This document shows, in pieces, positions 1-7,214 of a stretch of 32,002 nt of DNA; within the stretch, counting starts at the first letter, position 1; each line of letters opens with the position of its first letter. The translations under genes and the position numbers were made by a program. The DNA comes from an uncultured Eubacterium sp. (GTDB taxonomy: Bacteria > Bacillota > Clostridia > Lachnospirales > Lachnospiraceae): NCBI GenBank assembly GCA_934358495.1, contig CAKRKO010000022.1, positions 1 to 32,002 on the forward strand, in the 5' to 3' direction. The notes beneath the pieces are model-generated. The model worked only from the letters and a program-made list of their open reading frames with translations. It ran no database searches and was not told the DNA's origin.

Positions 1-58
1 GATCCATCTCTTCTACTTCATGAAGGACTCGATTGTCTGTTTTATATACGGTCATCAT
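1..58 (-). CDS. N-terminal fragment of a gene leaving the window, possibly CorA-like transporter
   Basis: An ATG-ATG pair at 58/55 opens a reading frame that runs off the left edge after 19 residues (MMTVYKTDNRVLHEVEEMD). A purine-rich stretch (AAAGGCAGG) lies upstream. The start resembles the N-terminus of Firmicute CorA-type magnesium/cobalt transporters, which commonly begin with a short 'xYKTxxxxLxEVxEx' strand, but 19 residues cannot prove the family. The gene is preceded by the structured repeat at 88-160, which would lie in its 5' leader. Orientation and start are reasonably supported; the product is a guess. Confidence 0.4.
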   Translation of the reverse strand, partial: MMTVYKTDNRVLHEVEEMD

Positions 59-87
59 ATGTGCCACACCTGCCTTTCTGATATATT

Positions 88-160
88 CAAGATTTGTCTG
101 CAAATCTTGCTGCGAACTGAACATCTGCAAAGCTGATATTTTCCGCTGTTCAGTTCTGCA
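88..160 (+). repeat. Structured repeat, family 1, diverged copy
   Basis: Two adjacent hairpins. The first is CAAGATTTG (88-96), loop TCTG, CAAATCTTG (101-109). The second has a closing helix TGC (111-113) with GCA (158-160), one bulged T at 157, and a 10-bp helix GAACTGAACA (114-123) with TGTTCAGTTC (147-156). Inside it are a small hairpin (124-136, loop AAA) and an unpaired strand TATTTTCCGC (137-146). This order of parts matches the copies at 21787, 25321 and 31632, although the main helix shares almost no sequence with them. A further 8-bp hairpin follows (174-181 with 195-202). Confidence 0.5.
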
Positions 161-200
161 ATCCTTACGGAGTATTCTTTTGCTTTGAAGAAGTAAAAGA

Positions 201-240
201 ATGCCTTAAAACTTATTGTACCAAGTTTTAAGGCATTTTG
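201..240 (-). terminator. Terminator of the molybdenum hydroxylase operon
   Basis: A perfect 14-bp inverted repeat (ATGCCTTAAAACTT at 201-214, complement at 223-236) with an 8-nt loop lies about 90 bp past the stop of the 326-2602 gene. Read on the minus strand it is followed by TCTTTTACTTCTT; on the plus strand it is followed by TTTT, so it may work in both directions. Confidence 0.6.
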
Positions 241-325
241 GTAGTGCTGAACGTGATTTTTACCAGTCTTTTTCACATTCTTTTCCTTTTTTATAAGGAA
301 AGACACTGAGTTTTACTTCTTTTCT

Positions 326-2602
326 CTATTCTTCCGGTGTACCCATTGCAATTTTCTCCGGTGTGATCGGCAGTTCACGCACCCAGATACCTGTTGCGTT
401 TGCAACCGCATGTGCAAGGGCCGGGGATGGTGTGTTGATAACGATCTCTCCAATCGATTTTGCCCCAAACGGACCTGACTGCTCATAGCTGCTCTCGAAC
501 TCTACACGAAGTTTACATAAATCCACCCGGGCAGGAATCTTATACTGCATCAGGGAATTATTCATCATTCTTCCGTAATCGGTATACTGCACATTCTCAT
601 ACAATGCCATACCGATGCCCTGTCCCAGTCCGCCTTCTACCTGAACTCTTGCAAGATTCGGGTTCAGCGGTGTTCCGCAGTCAACTACGGCAACATAATC
701 GATCAGTTCCAGTTCACCAGTTTCTTTATCAATTTCCACTTCTGCCATGCCAACCATGAACGGTGGCGGAGAAGTTGGTGAATAATGACTTTCGGTTACC
801 TGAAGTGCATGGTTATTGGCACACATGGAATGCACACCAATCTCTGCTGTTGTCACAGATTTTCCCGTGGAAACGCAGCTTACATGATCTCCTTCAAATC
901 TGGTATCTTCCACTCCGCACTCCAGCATCTGTGCTGCGGTCGCTCTGATTTCTTCGATTAGATGAAGTGCTGTTTTTTCCACAGCTTTACCAGTGATGTA
1001 TGCGGTACTGGAAGCATAGGATCCGGAATCGTAAGGAGAAGTATCTGTATCTGCTCCGGATACTGCAATTTTGTCTGTATTGCATTCCAGACACTCTGCT
1101 GCCACCTGCGCCAGTGTTGTATCACATCCGGTTCCCATATCAGCAGCACCGATGGAAAGCAGATAACTTCCGTCTTCATTCAACTTAATGGTCGCAGAAC
1201 CCACATCCACATTTGAAATACCGGATCCCTGCATGGACATCGCCATACCGACACTTCGCACTTTTCCGTTGCCCATGTCCCGGCAAGGGAATTTTTCTTT
1301 CCATCCTATCATATCTGCAGCACGTTTCAGACAGCGGTCCAATGCACAGCTGTTGTTTGGCTCGCCATAATAAGCCGGCATGATATCGCCTTCCCGCACC
1401 ATATTTATCTCACGCAATTTAACCGGATCTATATGCAATTTCTGCGCCAGTTCGTTTACCGCTGATTCCAGCGCAAACTGTCCCTGCGTCGCACCATAGC
1501 CTCGATATGCACCGGCTGACATTACATTTGTATACACAACATCATAATCAAAGCGGAATGCTTCTGCTTTTGCATAAAGCGGAATGGATTTATGTCCGCT
1601 TAATCCTACGGTTGTCGGACCATGTTCGCCGTAAGCACCGGTATTTGACAGTGTATACATATCAATAGCACGGATGGTTCCGTCCTTCATGGCACCTACT
1701 TTTACATGCACTTCCATCTCATGACGTGGAGATGAAGCAATCTGAGATTCTTCTCTGGTAAAAATGATTTTGGACGGTTTCTTTGTCATCCAGGTTACAA
1801 ATGCCGGATATACCTCAGAAACTGCAGTCTGCTTTGCTCCAAACCCACCGCCCACACGCGGCTTTGACACACGGATCTGAGACTTCGGAATACCAAGGGC
1901 ATTGGACACGATTCTTCGCACATGGAATACAATCTGTGTGGAACTGAAAATATTCAGTCTGCCGTAGGCATCAATGGAGCAATATGTGCGGAAGGTCTCC
2001 ATCATCGCCTGCTGATCCGCAACCGTGTGATATGTGTGCTCCACGATGGTATCACATTCTGCCATCACACCGTCCACATCACCTTCTTCAGATCTGGCTG
2101 TAGCGCAGAGATTCCGCTTATTGTCCGCACCAACCGGACAGAGAGATCTCCAGTTATCTTCCGGATGAATCAGGATCTCATTGTCTTTTGCTACATGAAA
2201 ATCCAGGATTGCCGGAAGTACTTCATATTTCACTTTGATCAGACGCATTGCTTTTTTCACGCAGGCTTCATCCTCACCGGCAATAATGGCCACTGGATCG
2301 CCTACAAAACGCACATGCTGATCCAGAATCAGACGGTCATACGGTGTTGCCTCCGGATAGGTCTGTCCTGCAGTGGTAAAACGCTGCTGCGGAACATCTT
2401 CCCAGGTATAGATTGCTTCAATTCCCGGTACTTTCTCCGCTGCTGCTTTATTGATTTCTTTTATGATTGCATTGGCATGGGGACTGCGCAGTAATTTGAC
2501 GATCAGACAGTCCTTCGGAACCAGATCGTCCATAAAAACCGGTTTTCCTGTCACCAGCGCCATGGCATCTTTTTTTCGAATTGGCTGATTTACTGCTTTC
2601 AT
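326..2602 (-). CDS. Molybdopterin-binding subunit of a xanthine dehydrogenase-family enzyme
   Basis: A 758-residue large subunit of a molybdenum hydroxylase, the subunit that holds the Mo-pterin cofactor and hydroxylates purines or related N-heterocycles or aldehydes. Family motifs are visible: PRVGGGFGAKQ in the first half, SAGAYRGYGATQGQFALES in the middle, and GPFGAKSIGE near the C-terminus, where the Glu is the known catalytic base. Length is usual for the separate large subunit. The ATG overlaps the stop of the 2Fe-2S subunit by 4 nt (ATGA) and has GGAGGCAGCAG upstream. It is last of three genes in the order FAD, 2Fe-2S, Mo. The substrate cannot be fixed from sequence; xanthine is only the commonest one, and selenium-dependent versions exist in Clostridia. 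Confidence 0.9.
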   Translation of the reverse strand: MKAVNQPIRKKDAMALVTGKPVFMDDLVPKDCLIVKLLRSPHANAIIKEINKAAAEKVPGIEAIYTWEDVPQQRFTTAGQTYPEATPYDRLILDQHVRFVGDPVAIIAGEDEACVKKAMRLIKVKYEVLPAILDFHVAKDNEILIHPEDNWRSLCPVGADNKRNLCATARSEEGDVDGVMAECDTIVEHTYHTVADQQAMMETFRTYCSIDAYGRLNIFSSTQIVFHVRRIVSNALGIPKSQIRVSKPRVGGGFGAKQTAVSEVYPAFVTWMTKKPSKIIFTREESQIASSPRHEMEVHVKVGAMKDGTIRAIDMYTLSNTGAYGEHGPTTVGLSGHKSIPLYAKAEAFRFDYDVVYTNVMSAGAYRGYGATQGQFALESAVNELAQKLHIDPVKLREINMVREGDIMPAYYGEPNNSCALDRCLKRAADMIGWKEKFPCRDMGNGKVRSVGMAMSMQGSGISNVDVGSATIKLNEDGSYLLSIGAADMGTGCDTTLAQVAAECLECNTDKIAVSGADTDTSPYDSGSYASSTAYITGKAVEKTALHLIEEIRATAAQMLECGVEDTRFEGDHVSCVSTGKSVTTAEIGVHSMCANNHALQVTESHYSPTSPPPFMVGMAEVEIDKETGELELIDYVAVVDCGTPLNPNLARVQVEGGLGQGIGMALYENVQYTDYGRMMNNSLMQYKIPARVDLCKLRVEFESSYEQSGPFGAKSIGEIVINTPSPALAHAVANATGIWVRELPITPEKIAMGTPEE

Positions 2603-3066
2603 CTGCTGCCTCCATTCTTTTTGTATTCCAAAAAAGCTTTGATTCCACGCATCTGTCCCTCATATCCGGAACATCTACAAAGATTTCCTGCTAAATATTC
2701 TTTGATTTCTTCATCGGAAGGATCCGGATTTTCCCGGAATAATGCAATGGCATTCATGATCATTCCCGGATTGCAGAAGCCACACTGCTCTGCCCCCTGA
2801 TCTGCAATAAATGCACCAAATTCTTCGGCCTCTTTCTGAAGTCCTTCCAAAGTATCTACTTTACATCCATTTACCCGTGCCACCAGCATGGAACAGGAAA
2901 GTACCGGTTTATCATTTACGAATACAGTACAAAGTCCACAGTTAGATGTCTCACAGCCGCGCTTTACACTGTAGCAACCATGGTCACGCACAAAGTCAAT
3001 AAGTAATGTATCCGGTTTTACAAGTGCTTCCACTTTTTTTCCATTTAATGTAATTGTCACAACCAT
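2599..3066 (-). CDS. 2Fe-2S subunit of the molybdenum hydroxylase
   Basis: A 155-residue electron-transfer subunit with two [2Fe-2S] clusters. The N-terminal plant-ferredoxin-like domain has cysteines at 38, 43, 46 and 58 (CETSNCGLC, then C58). The helical C-terminal domain has C95 and C98 (QCGFCNPGM) and C130 and C132 (NLCRCSGYE). This is the standard XdhC/CoxS layout at full length. The start has a GGAGG site inside the end of the FAD gene, one base after its stop, so the subunits are translationally coupled. Electrons pass from the Mo site through these clusters to the FAD subunit at 3068-3868. Confidence 0.95.
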   Translation of the reverse strand: MVVTITLNGKKVEALVKPDTLLIDFVRDHGCYSVKRGCETSNCGLCTVFVNDKPVLSCSMLVARVNGCKVDTLEGLQKEAEEFGAFIADQGAEQCGFCNPGMIMNAIALFRENPDPSDEEIKEYLAGNLCRCSGYEGQMRGIKAFLEYKKNGGSR

Positions 3067-3067
3067 C

Positions 3068-3868
3068 TTACTGCACCTCCTCTGTCACGGTCAGCAGCGC
3101 ACGACGGATCAGCACCTTGGCAAGGTGTGTCCGATATGCAGCACTGGCGCGCATGTTATCCTGCGTTGGAATCTGAGCCGCAAGTTCATCTGCAATCTTT
3201 GCAGCTGCATCCGCACCGTTTTTTCTGATTTCTTCTGTCTGCTCTTCAGAAACAGTCAAAAGCATGGCTTTCTGCGGTCTGGCACCGACTGCCACTCTGG
3301 TTCCTTTTTTGTCCAGACAGACGGCACATGTCAATAACGGAAAATCTGTTTTCGTGTTTCTCTGAGACAGATAAACGCATTTTCCAGGTGTCTTTTTTAC
3401 GATGAGGCGGATCAGCACATCGTTGTCGCGGGGCAGATTTAAAAAATCTGCCAGAGGCAGAATTCCGTTGTGATATAACTCTACATAAGCATCCATCGCT
3501 AAAAAGCAGGTCAGCACATCAGAAAAGCCAAACCGTCCAAACAGACTTCCACCTACGGTCGCCAGATTTCGGAACTGTACACCTACAATATGGCGGACAC
3601 TCTCACGGACTGCGCCATCGCTCCACCGGTTTAATCCTTCGTGTAACTCCAACTGACGCAGGGATGTCATACATCCAATAGAAAACTGAGTCTCATCTTC
3701 CTCAATGGTATCAAGACCAAGACCGGACAGATCAATGGCCGTCTGTATCCTGTGATCTCCCATTTTCATCCAGAGCATTCCACCAATGATCTGATTGGTT
3801 CGCTTCTGATTTAATTCAAATGCCTGCTCCAGACTTTCTGCCTTCACATACTCTTTGATTTCCAGCAT
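3068..3868 (-). CDS. FAD-binding subunit of the molybdenum hydroxylase
   Basis: A 266-residue flavoprotein of the CoxM/XdhB type. The FAD-contacting segments are visible as IIGGMLWMKMG near residue 27 and NLATVGGSLFGRFGFSD near residue 102 (the family's NxATxGGN region, here with Ser for Asn). The C-terminal CO dehydrogenase flavoprotein-like domain includes RASAAYRTHLAKVLIRRAL. It is somewhat shorter than many family members (about 280-300). It is the first gene of the operon, with RBS AAGGAGAACATGA before the ATG. Upstream is only about 90 bp, and I see no convincing promoter there; TTGTAG-17-TATTGT is the best candidate. Confidence 0.88.
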   Translation of the reverse strand: MLEIKEYVKAESLEQAFELNQKRTNQIIGGMLWMKMGDHRIQTAIDLSGLGLDTIEEDETQFSIGCMTSLRQLELHEGLNRWSDGAVRESVRHIVGVQFRNLATVGGSLFGRFGFSDVLTCFLAMDAYVELYHNGILPLADFLNLPRDNDVLIRLIVKKTPGKCVYLSQRNTKTDFPLLTCAVCLDKKGTRVAVGARPQKAMLLTVSEEQTEEIRKNGADAAAKIADELAAQIPTQDNMRASAAYRTHLAKVLIRRALLTVTEEVQ

Positions 3869-3961
3869 TCATGTTCTCCTTTTTTTTACAATAATTTTTA
3901 AGTATTCTCTCTACAAATCGTTTGTTTTTATTCTTATCACATCTTTGCTGTCGTATTAGCA

Positions 3962-4594
3962 TCAGATGTGTTTTTTACAGATATCATTTAGACAGCATTT
4001 ATCGCAATACGGCTGTGTTCGTGCTGTACAGATTTCTCTTCCATGCCATACCAGGCGATGGCAAAAATCGCTGCCTTCCTCCGGTGGAATGATCTTCCAT
4101 AGTTCCATTTCTACTTTTTTCGGCTCCTTGATGCCATCCACCAGGCCCATACGGTTCACCAGACGGATGCAGTGCGTATCTGTCACTATAGCAGGTTCAC
4201 CAAACACATCGCCCATGATCAGATTGGCACTTTTTCTGCCAACACCCGGCAGTTTCAACAATGCATTAAAATCCTTTGGCACCTTTCCACCAAACTCATC
4301 CCGGAGCATCTTCATACAGGCGCTGATATCTCTTGCCTTGCTTTTTCCAAGTCCACAGGGACGGACAATTTCCTCAATGTCCGCCACATCGGCATCTGCC
4401 AGTGCTTCCACGCTTGGATATTTTTCAAACAGTTTCGGAACGATCATATTGACTCTGGCATCCGTACACTGCGCCGCCAGACGGACACTCACCAGAAGTT
4501 TCCATGCCTGATCATAATCCAGTGTACAGTCTGCATCCGGATATTCTTTTTTCAGACGGTCTATGATTTCAAGCGCCCTTTGCTTTTTTGTCAT
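3962..4594 (-). CDS. nth: Endonuclease III (base-excision DNA glycosylase/AP lyase)
   Basis: This removes oxidised pyrimidines from DNA and cuts at the abasic site. The helix-hairpin-helix LPGVGRKSANLIMG carries the catalytic Lys, and VTDTHCIRLVNRMG carries the catalytic Asp. The C-terminal FeS loop reads CTARTQPYCDKCCLNDIC. I chose the ATG at 4594 rather than the longer frame start at 4648: GTGAGGAAAG lies 5 nt upstream, and the resulting 210 residues match the family (E. coli 211). The extra upstream codons lie inside a palindrome. Oddity: the first two cluster cysteines are 7 residues apart instead of the usual 6. Confidence 0.95.
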   Translation of the reverse strand: MTKKQRALEIIDRLKKEYPDADCTLDYDQAWKLLVSVRLAAQCTDARVNMIVPKLFEKYPSVEALADADVADIEEIVRPCGLGKSKARDISACMKMLRDEFGGKVPKDFNALLKLPGVGRKSANLIMGDVFGEPAIVTDTHCIRLVNRMGLVDGIKEPKKVEMELWKIIPPEEGSDFCHRLVWHGREICTARTQPYCDKCCLNDICKKHI

Positions 4595-4619
4595 AACTTT
4601 CCTCACAATCTTTTTATCC

Positions 4620-4674
4620 GTCAAATAGCTGCACGATACCGCCTGCAAGCAGTCGTATTATGCAGCTATTTGAC
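4620..4674. repeat. Long nested palindrome upstream of nth
   Basis: Perfect 14-bp arms GTCAAATAGCTGCA (4620-4633) and TGCAGCTATTTGAC (4661-4674) enclose a second nested stem-loop (ATAC...CTGC-AA-GCAG...GTAT). No T-run follows on either strand, so it is not a classical terminator. It lies in the nth leader, between the broken small ORF and the nth start. Confidence 0.6.
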
Positions 4675-4681
4675 AGATTTA

Positions 4682-4812
4682 TTATAGCATATATTTTCTT
4701 AATGCTGTTGTAATTTCTTCGATTCTCTGCTCTGCGATCTCGCACACAGTCATTCCTTTCAGGCTCTCAATGTAACCAAGTTCCTGACGATACAGACAAT
4801 TTTTCTGTGCAT
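4682..4812 (-). pseudogene. Possible small ORF interrupted by a 1-nt frameshift
   Basis: ATG at 4812 follows AGGAGAGACGAAGG and a TATAAT box, but the frame stops after 17 codons. A second frame that looks coding (YRQELGYIESLKGMTVCEI and onwards, ending RKYML) runs to TAA at 4682. One extra base in the A5 run shortly after the start would join the two into a 43-residue protein. It could be a decayed gene, a sequencing error in a homopolymer, a slippage-controlled ORF or chance. I do not recognise the protein. Confidence 0.3.
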
Positions 4813-4936
4813 CCTTCGTCTCTCCTGTTTTTCACATATAATTTTATTATACAATGCTTCGACAAATCCTGCTATGAAATTTTTTTACATTCTTATCTTT
4901 AATCATATACAAAATGCACAATTACTGAAACAGTTC

Positions 4937-5003
4937 TGTAAAGCAGACATCACAATGCGCTTTCACTACTTGCTCATGAACGCTGTCGCCTTGCAATCTG
5001 TCA
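4937..5003 (+). repeat. Structured repeat, family 2, decayed partial copy
   Basis: About 67 nt, roughly 85% identical by eye to 30987-31055. The shared core includes TGTAAAGC, GACAT, GCTTTC and ACTACTTGCTCATGAACGC. Its second hairpin has lost pairing compared with the fuller copy, and the rest of the element is missing. The 4813-5025 gap otherwise holds nothing I can call a gene. Confidence 0.6.
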
Positions 5004-5025
5004 CTTTATTTTCAATCTTTGCAAT

Positions 5026-5082
5026 AAAAAAACCGGCAACTATTACAGAATTTCCTCTTCTGTAGTAATTGTCGGCTTTTTT
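5026..5082 (-). terminator. Terminator after the copper-chaperone-like gene
   Basis: A long inverted repeat, about 18 bp with few mismatches (arms CCGGCAACTATTACAGAA and TTCTGTAGTAATTGTCGG), is flanked by A7 on one side and T6 on the other. It starts just past the stop at 5091 on the minus strand. The symmetric A/T runs would let it act in both directions. Confidence 0.85.
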
Positions 5083-5090
5083 ACTGCACA

Positions 5091-5357
5091 TTATTTTTTC
5101 CCAAAATGGAAGAACCCTTTCTTTTCTTTTTTCTCATAAGGTTCAGATTTATAAGATAATACTTTATATCCGATATCTTTTACCTGCTTTTTTACCCATG
5201 GAATATCAAGTTCCGCATCACTGATAATGACGGTCTCTCCGGCACTTGCTGAAGAAGACACTTTATTTACTTTAAAATTGTTGCGTATGACTTCATTCAT
5301 ATGAGCTTCACACATACTGCATGACATACCATCAATTTTTAATACAGTCTTTACCAT
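5091..5357 (-). CDS. Heavy-metal-associated (HMA) domain protein, CopZ-like copper chaperone
   Basis: An 88-residue cytosolic protein with one ferredoxin-fold HMA domain. The metal site is IDGMSCSMCEAHM (MxCxxC) near residues 10-17, followed by the usual beta-alpha-beta pattern. A Lys-rich tail (KSEPYEKKEKKGFFHFGKK) extends beyond the ~70-residue core. Such proteins bind Cu(I) and pass it to an export ATPase, but no copper ATPase is in this window, so it stands alone. The RBS is AGAAGGAATCAGG. The promoter at 5405-5434 carries a copper-repressor palindrome, which supports a copper role from context as well as from the motif. Confidence 0.85.
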   Translation of the reverse strand: MVKTVLKIDGMSCSMCEAHMNEVIRNNFKVNKVSSSASAGETVIISDAELDIPWVKKQVKDIGYKVLSYKSEPYEKKEKKGFFHFGKK

Positions 5358-5404
5358 CCTGATTCCTTCTTTCTCAAATGATCATTTATTCTGAAACCAA
5401 CATT

Positions 5405-5434
5405 ATTGTATACCCCTATGGGGTACTCTGTCAA
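5405..5434 (-). promoter_or_regulatory. Sigma-A-type promoter overlapping a CsoR-type operator
   Basis: On the minus strand TTGACA (5429-5434) and TACAAT (5405-5410) are 18 bp apart. The spacer is filled by the palindrome TACCCCTATGGGGTA (5411-5425), the G-tract pattern of copper-sensing CsoR operators (TACCC-n-GGGTA). A repressor bound there would block RNA polymerase; copper should release it and turn on the HMA gene downstream. The csoR gene is not in the window. Confidence 0.8.
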
Positions 5435-5512
5435 TCATTTCAGTTAGTTTATACTACTGCATTATTGATGTATTTTTCTCATTTTATCTTTATAGCCGTT
5501 CTATAACAACTT

Positions 5513-5552
5513 ATGTGTTCTTCATTTACACATATATCCATTCAGAACACAT
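5513..5552. repeat. 9-bp inverted repeat after the ABC-F gene
   Basis: ATGTGTTCT (5513-5521) and AGAACACAT (5544-5552) pair perfectly across a 22-nt loop that begins 2 nt past the ABC-F stop. No T-run follows, so it is a weak terminator candidate at best; it may instead be a 3'-end stabilising hairpin. Confidence 0.4.
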
Positions 5553-5553
5553 T

Positions 5554-7107
5554 CTATAATTTCGTAGACCACTGGCTCATATTCCAGATCTCATCTACCA
5601 CATCCTGATAAAACTCCGGCTCATGACAGATCAGCAGAATACTTCCGCGATATTCCTGCAATGCAGTCTTTAACGCATCCTTTGCATCTACATCCAGATG
5701 GTTGGTCGGCTCGTCCAGAAGCAGGAAATTTGTATCACGGTTCAACAGCTTACACAGACGCACTTTAGCCTGCTCACCGCCGCTCAGTACACGCACCTGG
5801 CTTTCAATATGCTTTGTTGTCAGTCCGCATTTTGCCAGAGCGGAACGCACTTCATACTGGGAAAATGATGGAAACTCTTCCCAGATTTCTTCGATACAGC
5901 TGTTTCGATTATCCGGGCTTACTTCCTGTTCAAAATAACCGAGCTGCAGTTTTTCGCCCAGTTCACATTCACCGGAAATAGATGGTATCAATCCCAAAAT
6001 ACTCTTCAACAGCGTTGTTTTTCCGATTCCGTTTGTACCAACCAGCGCAATCTTCTGACCACGCTCCATGGAAAAATTCAGCGGTTTGGACAACGGTTCA
6101 TCATAACCGATCACCAGATCATGGGTCTCAAATAGCATTTTCCCCGGCGTCTGTCCATACTGGAAATGGAATTCCGGCTTCGGGCGCTCCGCTGCCAGTT
6201 CGATGACATCCATTTTATCCAGTTTTTTCTGACGGGACATCGCCATATTTCTGGTGGAAACTCTGGCTTTATTTCTTGCCACAAAGTCTTTTAATTCGCT
6301 GATTTCCTGTTGCTGTCTGCGATACGCTGCCTCAAGCTGCGCTTTTTTCATGGCGTACACTTCCTGGAAATGCTCGTAATCCCCTACGTATCGGTTCAGT
6401 TCCTGATTTTCCATATGATAAATAATATTTACCACTTCATTCAGGAACGGAATATCATGAGAAATCAGAATAAATGCATTTTCGTAATCTAACAGATAAC
6501 GTTTCAGCCATGCGATATGCTCCTCATCCAGATAGTTTGTCGGCTCGTCCAACAATAAAATATCCGGTTTTTCAAGCAGTAATTTTGCCAGTAAAACTTT
6601 TGTTCTCTGACCACCACTCAGATCTGTGACGTCACGATCCAGCCCCAGATCCAGCAGACCTAATGCGCGGGCCACCTCGTCCACTTTCGCGTCAATCATA
6701 TAGAAATCATGCTGCTCCAGCAATTCCTGATAAGTACCTGTTTCTTCCAACAGACGCTCCATTTCCTCCGGTGTGGCCTCCGCCATCTGCTCAAACATCT
6801 GATTCATCTCTGTTTCCATATCAAACAGCCAGGAAAATGCAGAACGCAACACATCACCGATAGTCATACCCTCTTCCAGCACCGCATGCTGATCCAGATA
6901 TCCCGCGCGGACATTTTTCGCCCATTCTACTTTCCCTTCATCCGGCATCAAACGTCCGGTTACAATACTCATAAATGTGGATTTTCCCTCACCGTTTGCA
7001 CCAATCAGGCCGATATGCTCGCCTTTCAGCAAACGGAAAGATACATCTTCAAAAATCGCACGGTCACCAAACCCATGCGTCAGGTGCTCTACATTTAAAA
7101 TACTCAT
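5554..7107 (-). CDS. ABC-F family ATPase (ribosome-associated, two ABC domains)
   Basis: A 517-residue cytosolic protein with two ATP-binding cassettes and no membrane segments. Domain 1 has Walker A GANGEGKST, signature LSGGQRTKV and Walker B LLLDEPTNYLDEEH. A basic/helical linker of about 80 residues follows (the P-site-tRNA-interaction region; AAYRRQQQEISELKDF). Domain 2 has GTNGIGKTT, LSGGEQAKV and LLLDEPTNHLD. ABC-F proteins act on the ribosome E site to rescue or tune translation. This one resembles the housekeeping YbiT/YkpA type more than the antibiotic-protection types, but the subfamily is uncertain. The GGAGA site sits about 12 nt from the ATG, a longer gap than usual. Confidence 0.9.
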   Translation of the reverse strand: MSILNVEHLTHGFGDRAIFEDVSFRLLKGEHIGLIGANGEGKSTFMSIVTGRLMPDEGKVEWAKNVRAGYLDQHAVLEEGMTIGDVLRSAFSWLFDMETEMNQMFEQMAEATPEEMERLLEETGTYQELLEQHDFYMIDAKVDEVARALGLLDLGLDRDVTDLSGGQRTKVLLAKLLLEKPDILLLDEPTNYLDEEHIAWLKRYLLDYENAFILISHDIPFLNEVVNIIYHMENQELNRYVGDYEHFQEVYAMKKAQLEAAYRRQQQEISELKDFVARNKARVSTRNMAMSRQKKLDKMDVIELAAERPKPEFHFQYGQTPGKMLFETHDLVIGYDEPLSKPLNFSMERGQKIALVGTNGIGKTTLLKSILGLIPSISGECELGEKLQLGYFEQEVSPDNRNSCIEEIWEEFPSFSQYEVRSALAKCGLTTKHIESQVRVLSGGEQAKVRLCKLLNRDTNFLLLDEPTNHLDVDAKDALKTALQEYRGSILLICHEPEFYQDVVDEIWNMSQWSTKL

Positions 7108-7214
7108 TTATCTATGTGTTCTCCTTTGTTTTATGATTCACTCAATATTTCCTGATAGCAAAATTTTTACACCATGCTATCATACCAGAATCTTTTCAAA
7201 AGGAAAAGCGAAAT

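Noticed and set aside
88..160. M-box (Mg2+) or other known riboswitch in front of the CorA-like gene
   Set aside because: No M-box motifs are visible, and in the orientation shared with the other copies the structure reads antisense to the gene.
55..306. 83-residue minus-strand ORF
   Set aside because: It runs through the structured repeat and the operon terminator, and its sequence is low-complexity (many Lys, Phe, Tyr). The true start in this area is the different frame at 58.
4874..5065. 63-residue plus-strand ORF
   Set aside because: It covers the family 2 repeat and a terminator and has no ribosome binding site.
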